A DNA stretch of 64,000 bases, from positions 62,001 to 126,000 of the forward strand of contig JAEUNO010000019.1 of the NCBI GenBank assembly GCA_016791045.1, written 5' to 3'. Position 1 is the stretch's first letter. The number at the start of each line of letters is the position of its first letter. This DNA is from Methyloversatilis sp. (GTDB taxonomy: Bacteria > Pseudomonadota > Gammaproteobacteria > Burkholderiales > Rhodocyclaceae). The notes under the pieces are model-generated. The model was not told where the DNA came from. It was given only the letters and a program-made list of their open reading frames with translations, and ran no database searches. Position numbers and translations under genes: made by a program. Below, piece by piece: positions 35,520 through 43,639 of this stretch.

Positions 35520-36524
35520 TCAACCGGCGATGGCCAGCTTGCCGCGCTTGTCCGACAGCGTGCGCGCCAGCAGCGACACCAGCGCATAGACCGCGTCGAT
35601 GTTCGGCGTCGGGATGCCGGTGATGCGCCCCAGTTCGCGCACCGAACCGACCAGCGCCTCGAATTCGAGCGGCCGGCCGGCTTCGACGTCCTGCAGCATC
35701 GAAGTCTTGTGCGCGCCGACCGCTTCAGCCCCGGCGATGCGCTTGTCGAGCGCGATCTTGAATTCCACGCCGAGCTTTTCGCCGACCGACTGCGCCTCGC
35801 GCATCATGTTGGCCGCCAGTTCGCGGGTCAGCGGGAAGCGGCAGATGTCTTCCAGCGTGGCGTGCGTCAGTGCCGAAATCGGGTTGAAGCTCAGATTGCC
35901 CCACAGCTTCACCCACATTTCGGAGCGGATGTCCTTCGACACCGGCGACTTGAAGCCGGCGGCGATCATCGCCTGCGACAGCGCCTCGATGCGCGGCGAA
36001 CGCGAGCCGTCGAGCTCGCCCAGCGTGAAGCGATTGCCTTCGATCAGCTTGATGACGCCCGGCTCGACCAGTTCGGACGCCGGATACACCACGCTGCCGA
36101 TGACCCGCTCGACTTCGATGTTCGCGGCGACGATGCCGTCCGGGTCCACAGAAGTGACCGGCGTGCCTTCGTAGTCGCCGGCCAGCTTGTGGAAGTACCA
36201 CCACGGAATGCCGTTCTGCATCGTCACGACCATCGTGTCCGGGCCGAACAGTGCGCGCATGTCGGCCGCGACGTCCTTCACCTGATGCGCCTTGAGTGTC
36301 AGCAGGATCACGTCCTGCACGCCGGCGTCCGTCATCTTCTGCACGCCGCGGATGTCCGGCGCATGCTCGACCGTACCGTCTTCCAGCATCAGTGACATGC
36401 CCTTCGCCTGGATGGCGGCGAGGTTGGGGCCACGCGCGATGCAGGTGACTTCATTGCCGGCACGCGACAGCTTCACGGCCAGATACCCCCCGATGGCGCC
36501 CGCGCCAACGACTGCAATCTTCAT
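35520..36524 (-). CDS. 2-Dehydropantoate 2-reductase family protein (candidate oxalyl-CoA reductase, PanE2-like)
   Basis: NADPH-dependent reductase of the ApbA/PanE fold, 334 residues. The N-terminal Rossmann loop VGAGAIGGYLAVKLSRAG is followed by LLTLKAHQVKDV with the catalytic-region Lys, and TMQNGIPWWYFHKL. The C-terminal helical domain has EMWVKLWGNLSFNPISALTHAT, the conserved Lys and Asn. Biosynthetic PanE makes pantoate. Here the gene lies immediately after a Tct importer and an acyl-CoA synthetase, as PanE2 homologues do in oxalate-using methylotrophs, where the substrate is oxalyl-CoA. Specificity is inferred from context. Confidence 0.8.
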   Translation of the reverse strand: MKIAVVGAGAIGGYLAVKLSRAGNEVTCIARGPNLAAIQAKGMSLMLEDGTVEHAPDIRGVQKMTDAGVQDVILLTLKAHQVKDVAADMRALFGPDTMVVTMQNGIPWWYFHKLAGDYEGTPVTSVDPDGIVAANIEVERVIGSVVYPASELVEPGVIKLIEGNRFTLGELDGSRSPRIEALSQAMIAAGFKSPVSKDIRSEMWVKLWGNLSFNPISALTHATLEDICRFPLTRELAANMMREAQSVGEKLGVEFKIALDKRIAGAEAVGAHKTSMLQDVEAGRPLEFEALVGSVRELGRITGIPTPNIDAVYALVSLLARTLSDKRGKLAIAG

Positions 36525-36622
36525 TGTTTCATCTCCCTCGAGGACGCGGCGGCACGCCGGACACCGGTCGCGCCGCCGCCAGCCGCGCCCGGCCATCGTG
36601 CGGCGGGCGCGGCGGTTTCAGG

Positions 36623-38119
36623 TCACGCGCGGCTGCGCAGATAGTGCTTAAGCGCCGGCACGATGGGCCACAGCAGCATCACGAAGGACAGCGCCATCAG
36701 GCCGCCGACCAGCGGATTCGCCCAGAAGATCGACAGACTGCCCTGCGACAGCAGCATCGACTGGCGGAAGCTCGATTCGGCCATGTCGCCCAGCACCAGG
36801 GCGAGCACCAGCGGCGCCAGCGGATAGCGCAGCTTCTTGAACAGATAGCCGAACACGCCGAACACCAGCATCATCACCACGTCGAAGATCGAACTGTGCA
36901 CCGTGTAGGCACCGATGGCGCAGATGACGATGATGACCGGGCCGATGACCGAGAACGGGATGCGCAGGATGGCCGCCCACCACGGCACCGTCGTCAGCAC
37001 GACGATCAGGCCGACGATGTTGCCCAGATACATCGAGGCGATCAGGCCCCACACGAAGTCGGGCTTTTCGGTGAACAGCAGCGGACCGGGCTGCAGGCCC
37101 CAGATCAGCAGACCGCCCAGCAGCACGGCGGCGGTCGGCGAACCCGGAATGCCCAGCGTGAGCATCGGCAGCAGGGCCGAGGTACCGGCCGCGTGCGCCG
37201 CGGTTTCCGGTGCCACCACACCTTCGATGTTGCCCTTGCCGAACGAGTCCTTGTCCTTCGCGCCGCGACGGGCCAGGCCGTAGGCCATGAAGGAGGCCGG
37301 TGTCGCACCGCCCGGCGTGACGCCCATCCAGCAGCCGACCAGCACCGAACGGATCGAGGTTTTCCAGTAGCGAAGCAGTTCGGCCCAGGTCTTCAGCACC
37401 ACGTCGAGCTGGATCTTCGCGCTCTTGCCCTTGAATGCCAGACCTTCTTCCATGGTGAGCAGGATTTCACCGATGCCGAACAGGCCGATGACCGCGATCA
37501 GGAAGTCGAAGCCCTTCAGCAGTTCGGTCACGCCATAGGTCATGCGCAGCGTGCCGGTCACCGTATCCATGCCGACCGCGGCCAGCGCAAAGCCGAGCGC
37601 CATGACGGCCAGCGTCTTGGCCGGTGGTTCCTTGCTCATGCCGACGAAGGAGCAGAAGGTGAGCATCTGCACCGCGAACATTTCCGCCGCACCGAACTTC
37701 AGCGCGAATCGCGCCACCATGGGCGCGAGGAAGGTGATCAGCAGCACCGCGAAGAAGGCGCCGACGAAGGAGGACGTGAAGGCTGCCGTCAGTGCGGCGC
37801 CGGCACGGCCCTGCTGCGCCATCGGATAGCCGTCGAAAGTGGTTGCCACCGACCACGGCTCACCCGGAATGTTGAACAGGATCGACGTGATCGCCCCGCC
37901 GAACAGCGCGCCCCAGTAGATGCAGGACAGCATGATGATGGCCGAGGTCTGGTCCATCGAAAAGGTCAGCGGCAGCAGGATGGCGATGCCGTTGGCACCG
38001 CCCAGGCCGGGCAGCACGCCGATCAGGATGCCCAGCGTGATGCCGAGCACCATGAAGCCCAGGTTGGGCAGCGTCATGGCGACGCTGAACCCGTGCATGA
38101 GGTTGTTGAGTTCTTCCAT
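36623..38119 (-). CDS. tctA: Tripartite tricarboxylate transporter, large permease (TctA)
   Basis: Large permease of 498 residues with about twelve membrane helices. It shows the family signature GVLPGLGGANGIAILLPLTF and the central GVTPGGATPASFMAYGLARR plus ETAAHAAGTSALLPMLTLGIPGSPTAAVLLGGL, the two halves of the repeated substrate site. It partners TctB and TctC to import tricarboxylates or other carboxylates with sodium or proton gradient. It follows tctB by 30 bases. Confidence 0.95.
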   Translation of the reverse strand: MEELNNLMHGFSVAMTLPNLGFMVLGITLGILIGVLPGLGGANGIAILLPLTFSMDQTSAIIMLSCIYWGALFGGAITSILFNIPGEPWSVATTFDGYPMAQQGRAGAALTAAFTSSFVGAFFAVLLITFLAPMVARFALKFGAAEMFAVQMLTFCSFVGMSKEPPAKTLAVMALGFALAAVGMDTVTGTLRMTYGVTELLKGFDFLIAVIGLFGIGEILLTMEEGLAFKGKSAKIQLDVVLKTWAELLRYWKTSIRSVLVGCWMGVTPGGATPASFMAYGLARRGAKDKDSFGKGNIEGVVAPETAAHAAGTSALLPMLTLGIPGSPTAAVLLGGLLIWGLQPGPLLFTEKPDFVWGLIASMYLGNIVGLIVVLTTVPWWAAILRIPFSVIGPVIIVICAIGAYTVHSSIFDVVMMLVFGVFGYLFKKLRYPLAPLVLALVLGDMAESSFRQSMLLSQGSLSIFWANPLVGGLMALSFVMLLWPIVPALKHYLRSRA

Positions 38120-38149
38120 CTCGGTCTCGGAGGATCAGTTCTTGTGGTG

Positions 38150-38662
38150 TCACAGACCGAGCATCAGCTCGATCGGACCTTTGGGAAGCGGCACGAGAAA
38201 CCAGCGCTCGAACAGCAGGAAAGCGCCCAGCGGCACGCCGATCGAGGTGATCGCCGTGGCCAGCCAGCCGAATTTGCCATGCACCTTCATGAAGAAGGCG
38301 ATCAGCACAAGCGACGACAGGTAGATGCCCAGGAACACGACCGCCGCCACGTAGATGGTCAGCGGCACCAGCATCTGCATCACCGAGCGCAGTTCCGTCC
38401 AGCTGGCGAACTGCGGCTGCGCGCGCTTGAACTTCATCAGCGCGGTGATCAGGATCCATCCGCTCGACGCGAGCAGGATGCAGCCGATGTAGAACGGAAA
38501 GTAGCCGGCGCGCGGGCCTTCGCCCTCTTCCCAGCCGATGCCGACGCGGATGCTGTCGATGACCGCGATGATTCCCATGACGAACAGGAACAGCGCGACC
38601 AGTAGTTCCGGCCAGCGGTTGGACAAGCCGGCTTCAGCGGCTTCCTCGGATCGCTCCATCAC
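38150..38662 (-). CDS. tctB: Tripartite tricarboxylate transporter, small permease (TctB)
   Basis: Four-helix membrane protein of 170 residues, the small TctB subunit. The helices are near residues 20-45, 75-100, 105-130 and 133-155. It holds the transporter together with TctA. It sits between tctA and a hairpin that follows tctC. Confidence 0.88.
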   Translation of the reverse strand: MMERSEEAAEAGLSNRWPELLVALFLFVMGIIAVIDSIRVGIGWEEGEGPRAGYFPFYIGCILLASSGWILITALMKFKRAQPQFASWTELRSVMQMLVPLTIYVAAVVFLGIYLSSLVLIAFFMKVHGKFGWLATAITSIGVPLGAFLLFERWFLVPLPKGPIELMLGL

Positions 38663-38715
38663 GAATCTCCAGAATGAAAACAGGGCGCATGCATCTTTGC
38701 GGCGGGCGAATAAAT

Positions 38716-38746
38716 GAACACGGGCGGGATTGACCCGCCCGTGTTC
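38716..38746 (-). terminator. Strong hairpin between tctC and tctB (attenuator or mRNA stabiliser)
   Basis: Perfect 13-bp inverted repeat GAACACGGGCGGG/CCCGCCCGTGTTC with a 5-base loop, in the gap after tctC. On the minus strand only a short T-rich stretch follows, so it is probably not a full terminator. Such a hairpin would give more tctC mRNA than tctB-tctA mRNA, as is usual for binding proteins. Confidence 0.65.
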
Positions 38747-38765
38747 CTGACATGCTTGAGGCGGA

Positions 38766-39770
38766 TTACTTGGCGAGGAAGCCGGCGTCCTTCATCAGGC
38801 CGTAGTGCATCGCTTCCGTCTTGCCCACCCAGTCGGCGAATTCCTTGCCGCTCATGAAGGTCTGCTTGAATGCACCCTTCTTCATGAAGTCGGCCCATTC
38901 CGGTGTCTCGCGCACCTTCTTGAACAGATTGACGTAGAAGTCCACCTGCTCCTGGGTGACCCCCGGGGCGAGGAAAATGCCGCGCAGCATCAGGTATTCG
39001 ATCGGCACACCGGCGCTCTTGCAGGTCGGAATGTCGGCCCAGGACTGCGTGTCGGTCACCTTTTCGGTGTACGTCAGCTTTTCGGTGTCCATGATGCACA
39101 GCGGGCGCAGCTTGCCGCCACGCCAGTGGGCTTCGGCTTCGATCGGGTTGTTGACGGTCGAATTGACATGGCCGCCAACCAGTTGCACCGCCACGTCGCC
39201 GCCGCCCTTGAACGGCATGTAGATCATCTTCTTGCCGGTGGCCTTGTCGATCATCGCGGTGATGATCTGGTCTTCCTGCTTCGAACCGGTACCGGCCATC
39301 TTGAACGTGCTGGCCGGCTTGGCCTTGATGTCGTCGATGTATTCCTTGGCCGTCTTGTACGGCGCATCGGCATTCACCCACAGCACGAACTGGTCGAGTG
39401 CGAGCATCGCGCCCGGCGTCAGGTCACGCCAGTTGAACGGAACACCGGTCGCCAGCGGCGTGGTGAACAGGTTCGAAAGCGTGATGATGATCTTGTGCGG
39501 GTTGCCCTTGGCACCCTTCAACTCCAGAAAGCCTTCGGCACCCGCGCCGCCCGACTTGTTGACGACGACCAGCGGTTGCTCCATCAGCTTGTTCTTGGCC
39601 ACGATGCCCTGGATGAAACGGGCCATCTGGTCGGCGCCGCCACCTGTGCCGGCCGGCACGACGAACTCGACCGGCTTGGTCGGTTCCCACGCGTGTGCCG
39701 CACCGGTCAGACCGATCGCTGCAACTGCAGACACCAGGGCTCTTGCGGCCCAGTTCTTGAACTCGATCAT
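38766..39770 (-). CDS. tctC: Tripartite tricarboxylate transporter substrate-binding protein (TctC/Bug family)
   Basis: Periplasmic solute receptor of 334 residues. Signal peptide (about 1-27, ending AAHA-WEP) and the Bug-family body: VEFVVPAGTGGGADQMARFIQ with the ligand-binding GTGGGADQ loop, VNKSGGAGAEGFLELKGAKG and PFKGGGDVAVQLVGGHVN. Bug proteins bind carboxylates such as citrate, glutamate, nicotinate or oxalate-like compounds. The ligand is not determined by sequence. It is 54 bases from the acyl-CoA synthetase gene. Confidence 0.94.
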   Translation of the reverse strand: MIEFKNWAARALVSAVAAIGLTGAAHAWEPTKPVEFVVPAGTGGGADQMARFIQGIVAKNKLMEQPLVVVNKSGGAGAEGFLELKGAKGNPHKIIITLSNLFTTPLATGVPFNWRDLTPGAMLALDQFVLWVNADAPYKTAKEYIDDIKAKPASTFKMAGTGSKQEDQIITAMIDKATGKKMIYMPFKGGGDVAVQLVGGHVNSTVNNPIEAEAHWRGGKLRPLCIMDTEKLTYTEKVTDTQSWADIPTCKSAGVPIEYLMLRGIFLAPGVTQEQVDFYVNLFKKVRETPEWADFMKKGAFKQTFMSGKEFADWVGKTEAMHYGLMKDAGFLAK

Positions 39771-39824
39771 TGCACTCTCCTCAGTGGATATTGTTGATGA
39801 CAGTACTGCGGGGAAGGTCGTGGA

Positions 39825-41351
39825 TCAGACACCCAGACCCAGTTTCTGTGCCAGCCCGATGCGTTGCAGCTTGCCGGTTGCACCCTTGGGAATTTCGTCC
39901 ATGAACAGGATCTTGCGCGGCACCTTGAAGTCGGCGAGCTTCGTCGCGGCGAAAGCCTGAATGTCCTTGTCGGTTGCGCTCTGACCTTCACGCAGCACGA
40001 CGACGGCGCCGACTTCCTCGCCCAGCTTGGGATGCGGGATGCCGAAGGTCACGACCTGGGCCACTGCGGGGTGGTCCATCAGCACTTCGTCGACTTCGCG
40101 CGGCGAAATCTTTTCGCCGCCGCGGTTGATGATTTCCTTCAGACGGCCGGTCAGCGACAGATAGCCTTCGGCATCCTTGCTGCCCTGGTCACCGGTACGG
40201 AACCAGCCGTGGGTGAAGCCTTCCTTGTTCGCCTTCTCGTTGTTCTCGTAACCCGGGGTGACGTTGGCACCGCGGATGACGATTTCGCCGATCTCGCCCG
40301 CCGGCAGAATGTTGCCGTCGTCGTCCATGATTTCCACTTCGGGACCGGCGGCCAGACCGACGGCGCCCGGCTTGCGCGCGCGCGGCGGCAGCGGGTTGGA
40401 CGCCATCTGATGCGACGCCTCGGTCATGCCGTAGGCCTCGATCAGCGGTGCGCCGAACACCTCTTCCAGCTCGCGGATGACCTGCGGCGGAATCGACGAC
40501 GAGGATGAACGCAGGAAGCGCAGCGGGTTGCGGGCAATCGTTTCCTTGTTGCGTGATGCGCGCGACAGGATGGCCTGGTGCATCGTCGGCACCGCGGTGT
40601 ACCAGGTCGGATGCGCTTCATCCATCCAGGAGAAGAACTTCAGCGCATCGAAGCCCGGCGTGCAGAACACCGACGCACCGGCGGACAGCGGCGCCATGAT
40701 GCCGGCGATCAGGCCGTGGATGTGGAACAGCGGCATGATGTTCAGACCGCGGTCCTTTTCGGTGAAGGCGAGCGTCGCGCAGATGTTCTGTGCCGACGCC
40801 GACACGTTGCGCTGGGTCAGCGGAACGATTTTCGGGCGTGAGGTCGTGCCCGAGGTGTGCAGCACGAGTGCCACATCGTCCGGCTGAGCGTTGCCCGGGT
40901 GCGCCGGTGCGGACACGTCGGCTGCTTCGCGCGGCTCCAGCACGAAGTCTCCGGCGGCATCCTGCGCCACCAGATCGATGACGCGCACACCCAGCTTCTT
41001 CGCCACCTCGATGGCCGGCGACACGCTGCCGCGATCGACCACCAGCGCCTTGGCGTTCAGATCGGACAGGTAGAACTCGAATTCTTCCGCGCGATAGCCG
41101 GCGTTGAGCGGGGCGGCCGTGGCACCGGCGGCGATGCTGATGAATGCGCTGGCCATGTCCGGGCCGTTCGGCAGCACGATGGCGACGCGATCGTTGCGAC
41201 CGATGCCGAGCGCGTTCAGGCGCGCGATGGTGCGTGCCATCAGGGCACGCAGCTGACCGAAGCTCAGGTCCGAACGTGCCGGCGCGGACAGCGCGACGGA
41301 TGCATCGGCACCGGTGGAAAACAGCTCGATCAGCGTGGAAGTGGCCGACAT
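39825..41351 (-). CDS. AMP-forming acyl-CoA synthetase, oxalate-CoA ligase-like
   Basis: Adenylate-forming enzyme of 508 residues that activates a carboxylic acid with ATP and CoA. Motifs in order: P-loop HTSGTTSRPKIVPLTQ (about 170-185), YGMTEASHQM (about 310), GWFRTGDQG, GRLKEIINRGGEKISPREV and the catalytic Lys in PKGATGKLQRIG. The TTSRPK form of the P-loop is typical of the oxalate-CoA ligases AAE3 and Pcs60, more than of fatty acid ligases. Start at 41351 (MSATSTL). A TetR-like palindrome is about 145 bases upstream. Substrate remains inferred. Confidence 0.85.
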   Translation of the reverse strand: MSATSTLIELFSTGADASVALSAPARSDLSFGQLRALMARTIARLNALGIGRNDRVAIVLPNGPDMASAFISIAAGATAAPLNAGYRAEEFEFYLSDLNAKALVVDRGSVSPAIEVAKKLGVRVIDLVAQDAAGDFVLEPREAADVSAPAHPGNAQPDDVALVLHTSGTTSRPKIVPLTQRNVSASAQNICATLAFTEKDRGLNIMPLFHIHGLIAGIMAPLSAGASVFCTPGFDALKFFSWMDEAHPTWYTAVPTMHQAILSRASRNKETIARNPLRFLRSSSSSIPPQVIRELEEVFGAPLIEAYGMTEASHQMASNPLPPRARKPGAVGLAAGPEVEIMDDDGNILPAGEIGEIVIRGANVTPGYENNEKANKEGFTHGWFRTGDQGSKDAEGYLSLTGRLKEIINRGGEKISPREVDEVLMDHPAVAQVVTFGIPHPKLGEEVGAVVVLREGQSATDKDIQAFAATKLADFKVPRKILFMDEIPKGATGKLQRIGLAQKLGLGV

Positions 41352-41494
41352 ACAGACTCCGTAAGACAGTGTGAAATTCAGGAAGCCGCGCAGGGCGCGC
41401 TTCGGGGTTCCGCAGACGCAAGCCGACAGGTCACCGCGGGCAAGCACTGTTCCGCAAAAGCAAAACAACGGGGCTCGTGAGTTTCGTTCATAAC

Positions 41495-41506
41495 GAACGA
41501 TCGTTC
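41495..41506. promoter_or_regulatory. Putative TetR-type operator
   Basis: Perfect 12-bp palindrome GAACGATCGTTC. Its shape is that of TetR/AcrR operators that control acyl-CoA metabolism genes. It lies about 145 bases upstream of the acyl-CoA synthetase start. No TetR gene is in the window, so the regulator would be encoded elsewhere. Confidence 0.5.
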
Positions 41507-41631
41507 AAGCGATGCCCGGTTCAATCGGTCAGCTTATGCACAACTTTGCTGCAAAGGCACTGAGTTGGAGCAGTCTGTGGCAGATAAGCCACAAGACCTG
41601 GGCTGCGATGTGTCTCATCCACAGCCAGAGG

Positions 41632-41649
41632 CGGTCACCTCGGTGACCG
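41632..41649 (-). repeat. Inverted repeat downstream of the 6S RNA-like locus
   Basis: Eight-base perfect arms CGGTCACC/GGTGACCG with a two-base loop. On the minus strand it comes about 50 bases after the 6S RNA-like sequence. There is no T run, so a terminator role is uncertain. Confidence 0.4.
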
Positions 41650-41698
41650 TACCGCGCGCCCGGGGTGGTGGGCTGTCGGTAAGGGGGACCCCCGCGCA

Positions 41699-41897
41699 TG
41701 TCGCTAGGCCGGCATCCTGAACCGAGGGTTCAGAGCGGCTGCGTTCCTGCCGCATCAGGCCAGCCCGTGAAGGGCCGGCACAACAGCGGCGTCCTAGGTT
41801 CGCAACCTCATGCCAATCAACATTGGTTCAAGGAATCTATGACCTTGGCGAACACCGCAGGGGATTGATGCTCAGGGCGTTCAGCCCTGACGCGACC
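41699..41897 (-). ncRNA. ssrS: 6S RNA-like gene downstream of zapA
   Basis: 6S RNA binds the housekeeping RNA polymerase holoenzyme and lowers transcription in stationary phase. The locus begins about 5 bases after the zapA stop and runs about 190-200 bases on the minus strand. The start and end can pair (GGTCGC with GCGAC). Near the middle is a terminal hairpin GCCGGCCC-TTCA-GGGCTGGC, and near the end TGAACCCTCGGTTCAG-GATGCCGGC resembles the 3' part of known 6S RNAs (E. coli has TTGAACCAAGGGTTCAAGG). The position after zapA is the standard proteobacterial synteny. Exact ends are approximate. Confidence 0.72.
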
Positions 41898-41902
41898 GGC
41901 AT

Positions 41903-42220
41903 CTAGAAAAGCTTTTCCTGACTGGAAAGCACCTCTTCGATGCGCGATTGCATGGAATTTATTCTACGCCGCAGCGGCACCAAATCAACACCGCCGGTCG
42001 CCTGCATCTGAAAAATTTCGTGTGCCAGATTGAGCGCGCACATCACCGCAAGCCGTTCGCCGGACGCGCGCGTCGTTTCCGCCAGATCACGCATGCGGCG
42101 TTCGACCAGTTCGACCGACGCGTTCAGCGCGTCGCGATCGCCTTCCCGGCATTGCACCCGGTACTCGCGTCCGAGTATCGTGATTTCAGTGGTTTCCGCC
42201 TGCGCGGGTTCGCGACTCAT
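41903..42220 (-). CDS. zapA: Cell division protein ZapA
   Basis: FtsZ-ring stabiliser of 105 residues. The N-terminal beta part (EITILGREYRVQCREGDRDAL) and the long coiled-coil C-terminus (LNAS..VERRMRDLAETTR...LRRRINSMQSRIEEVL) fit ZapA. It overlaps the upstream small coiled-coil gene by ATGA and is followed by the 6S RNA-like sequence. Confidence 0.93.
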   Translation of the reverse strand: MSREPAQAETTEITILGREYRVQCREGDRDALNASVELVERRMRDLAETTRASGERLAVMCALNLAHEIFQMQATGGVDLVPLRRRINSMQSRIEEVLSSQEKLF

Positions 42221-42411
42221 TCCTGTGGCAACCTTTCAAGCAGACTGCTCACCTTCTCGCGCGCCGCTTCGATCTTGTCGCCGAGCACCCTGTTCTCGCC
42301 TTCCAGCGCCGCCACACGGTTGCGCAGGACGATGTTTTCATCGTGCAGCGCCCCGAATCGACCCAGCAGGATGTCGAGGCGGTCGCCCAGTTGATTGATG
42401 TCGTGGTCCAT
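42217..42411 (-). CDS. Small coiled-coil protein upstream of zapA (TIGR02449/ZapB-like)
   Basis: Protein of 64 residues, almost wholly a coiled coil: MDHDINQLGDRLDILLGRFGALHDENIVLRNRVAALEGENRVLG with leucines at heptad spacing. The size and position before zapA match the conserved TIGR02449-type proteins, and ZapB in E. coli is a similar short coiled-coil divisome factor. ATGA overlap with zapA implies equal production, so a role with ZapA is likely. I do not claim true ZapB orthology. Confidence 0.75.
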   Translation of the reverse strand: MDHDINQLGDRLDILLGRFGALHDENIVLRNRVAALEGENRVLGDKIEAAREKVSSLLERLPQE

Positions 42412-42478
42412 CGGCGAACTATAGGGGGGCGCCCATCGGGCGGTCAAGACAAGCGCCGACCGGGCGGCAGCGCAAAAG

Positions 42479-42507
42479 AAAAAGCCACTCGCAGGAGTGG
42501 CTTTTTC
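42479..42507 (-). terminator. Rho-independent terminator of the small secreted protein gene
   Basis: Long stem AAAAAGCCACTC/GAGTGGCTTTTT with loop GCAG, having a T run on both strands. It ends the gene at 42545 on the minus strand and could also stop readthrough from the opposite side. Confidence 0.85.
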
Positions 42508-42544
42508 CGGTGGGCGGCGGGGACAAACCCGCCGGATCCTGCGA

Positions 42545-42799
42545 TCAACGCGACAGTTCGGCCGTATCGATGCGCTTGTCGGTGGATGTTTCGGCGACAC
42601 GGCCGCCGTCCACCTTGCGGGTGAATACCCAGCGCGACGGCGTCCGCACGAAGGCGTAGCCGGTCCTGGCATCGATGAACACCTTGTAATCTTCGGGGTG
42701 TCCGACCGCCTTCGACGACTCGGTGGTGTCGGCCGATGCCGCAAAGGCCGAAAGCGAAAGGCTCGCAGCAAGCAAGATACGGAGTGCAGTGGTTTTCAT
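42545..42799 (-). CDS. Small secreted protein of unknown function
   Basis: Protein of 84 residues with a signal peptide (MKTTALRILLAASLSLSAFAASA-DTT). The mature 61 residues include DYKVFIDARTGYAFVRTPSRWVFTRKV. I do not know a family. It has its own strong terminator and lies alone, so it is probably a monocistronic gene. Confidence 0.75.
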   Translation of the reverse strand: MKTTALRILLAASLSLSAFAASADTTESSKAVGHPEDYKVFIDARTGYAFVRTPSRWVFTRKVDGGRVAETSTDKRIDTAELSR

Positions 42800-43013
42800 G
42801 ATGAAGCTCCCAGCAAGTTAAAAAGCAGTTGTTGGATTGAATGTAGTGCACTGCAACAACTCTTTCAACCCCGCGCCAGTATTGGATCGTGAAGAAAATC
42901 TTGTTTTATTTTTGCGGCGCAGCACAGTGGATCGCAAGCTCAGCACAGTGTGTCAGCGCTGCGACTCGGCCCCGCGCGCCGGCCTGTCCAAGTGATGTCA
43001 CAGGCGGCACACC

Positions 43014-43595
43014 ATGAGCGGAATGTTCCGTTTGAGTGATCCGCTCCAGCTCTATCTGGTGCGCCATCCGAAGCCGGCCGTGGCGCCGGGGCTCTGTTAT
43101 GGCGTGACGGACCTGGACGTGGCCGAAGATCCGGTGGCCTGCGCCGACCGACTGCGCCCGCTCCTGCCGGCCGATGCGCGCACCGTCAGCAGCCCGCTGC
43201 AACGCGCGCGATTGCTGGCCCACGCCCTGCATCCGGCCGTCGAGACGGACGTGCGGCTGCGCGAACTGGACTTCGGCGACTGGGAAATGAAGCCGTTCGG
43301 CGAGATCCCGGCGCACGGCTTCGACACCTGGGGCAATGCCCTGATCGACTTCCGGGCGCCGTCCGGCGAGTTGTACGCCGACATGGCCGCGCGTGTCTGG
43401 GCCGCCTTCGAGGCGCACCGGCACGGCACCGACGCACTGGTGCTGGTCGGCCACAACGGGCCGATGCGCGCGCTGACCGGCACCCTGCTCGGTCTGCCGC
43501 CCGAGCGCTGGCTGAATCTCGAATTCGACTTCGGCCACCTGACGCACCTGGCAATCGGTCCGCTCGGCGCCAAACTGCGCGCATTCAACCGCTGA
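43014..43595 (+). CDS. Histidine phosphatase (phosphoglycerate mutase/CobC-like)
   Basis: Phosphatase of 193 residues. The catalytic LVRHPKPAVAPGLCYG has the RHP form in place of RHG, the SSPLQRARLLAHAL segment has the second Arg, RELDFGDWE follows and the VLVGHNGPMRAL motif holds the second His. Order and length match alpha-ribazole phosphatase (CobC), but cobalamin genes are not nearby; other small phosphomonoesters are possible. Confidence 0.87.
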   Translation: MSGMFRLSDPLQLYLVRHPKPAVAPGLCYGVTDLDVAEDPVACADRLRPLLPADARTVSSPLQRARLLAHALHPAVETDVRLRELDFGDWEMKPFGEIPAHGFDTWGNALIDFRAPSGELYADMAARVWAAFEAHRHGTDALVLVGHNGPMRALTGTLLGLPPERWLNLEFDFGHLTHLAIGPLGAKLRAFNR

Positions 43596-43639
43596 GCGGG
43601 CTGCACCTATAATCCGCGCTTCTCTGCACCTGACCCGCC

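Larger units (their letters stand above)
41352..41698. other. Non-coding gap between the acyl-CoA synthetase and the 6S RNA-like locus
   Basis: This 347-base stretch has no plausible gene. It holds the leader of the acyl-CoA synthetase gene, a TetR-type palindrome (41495-41506) and an inverted repeat CGGTCACC/GGTGACCG at 41632-41649, which is about 50 bases downstream of the 6S RNA-like locus on the minus strand. No other structure stands out. Confidence 0.6.

Noticed and set aside
36524-38605. Long plus-strand open frame of almost 700 codons opposite tctA and tctB
   Set aside because: Composition is dominated by His, Gln, Arg and Asp in the way seen for antisense frames of high-GC genes, and the opposite strand encodes a clear TctA/TctB pair.
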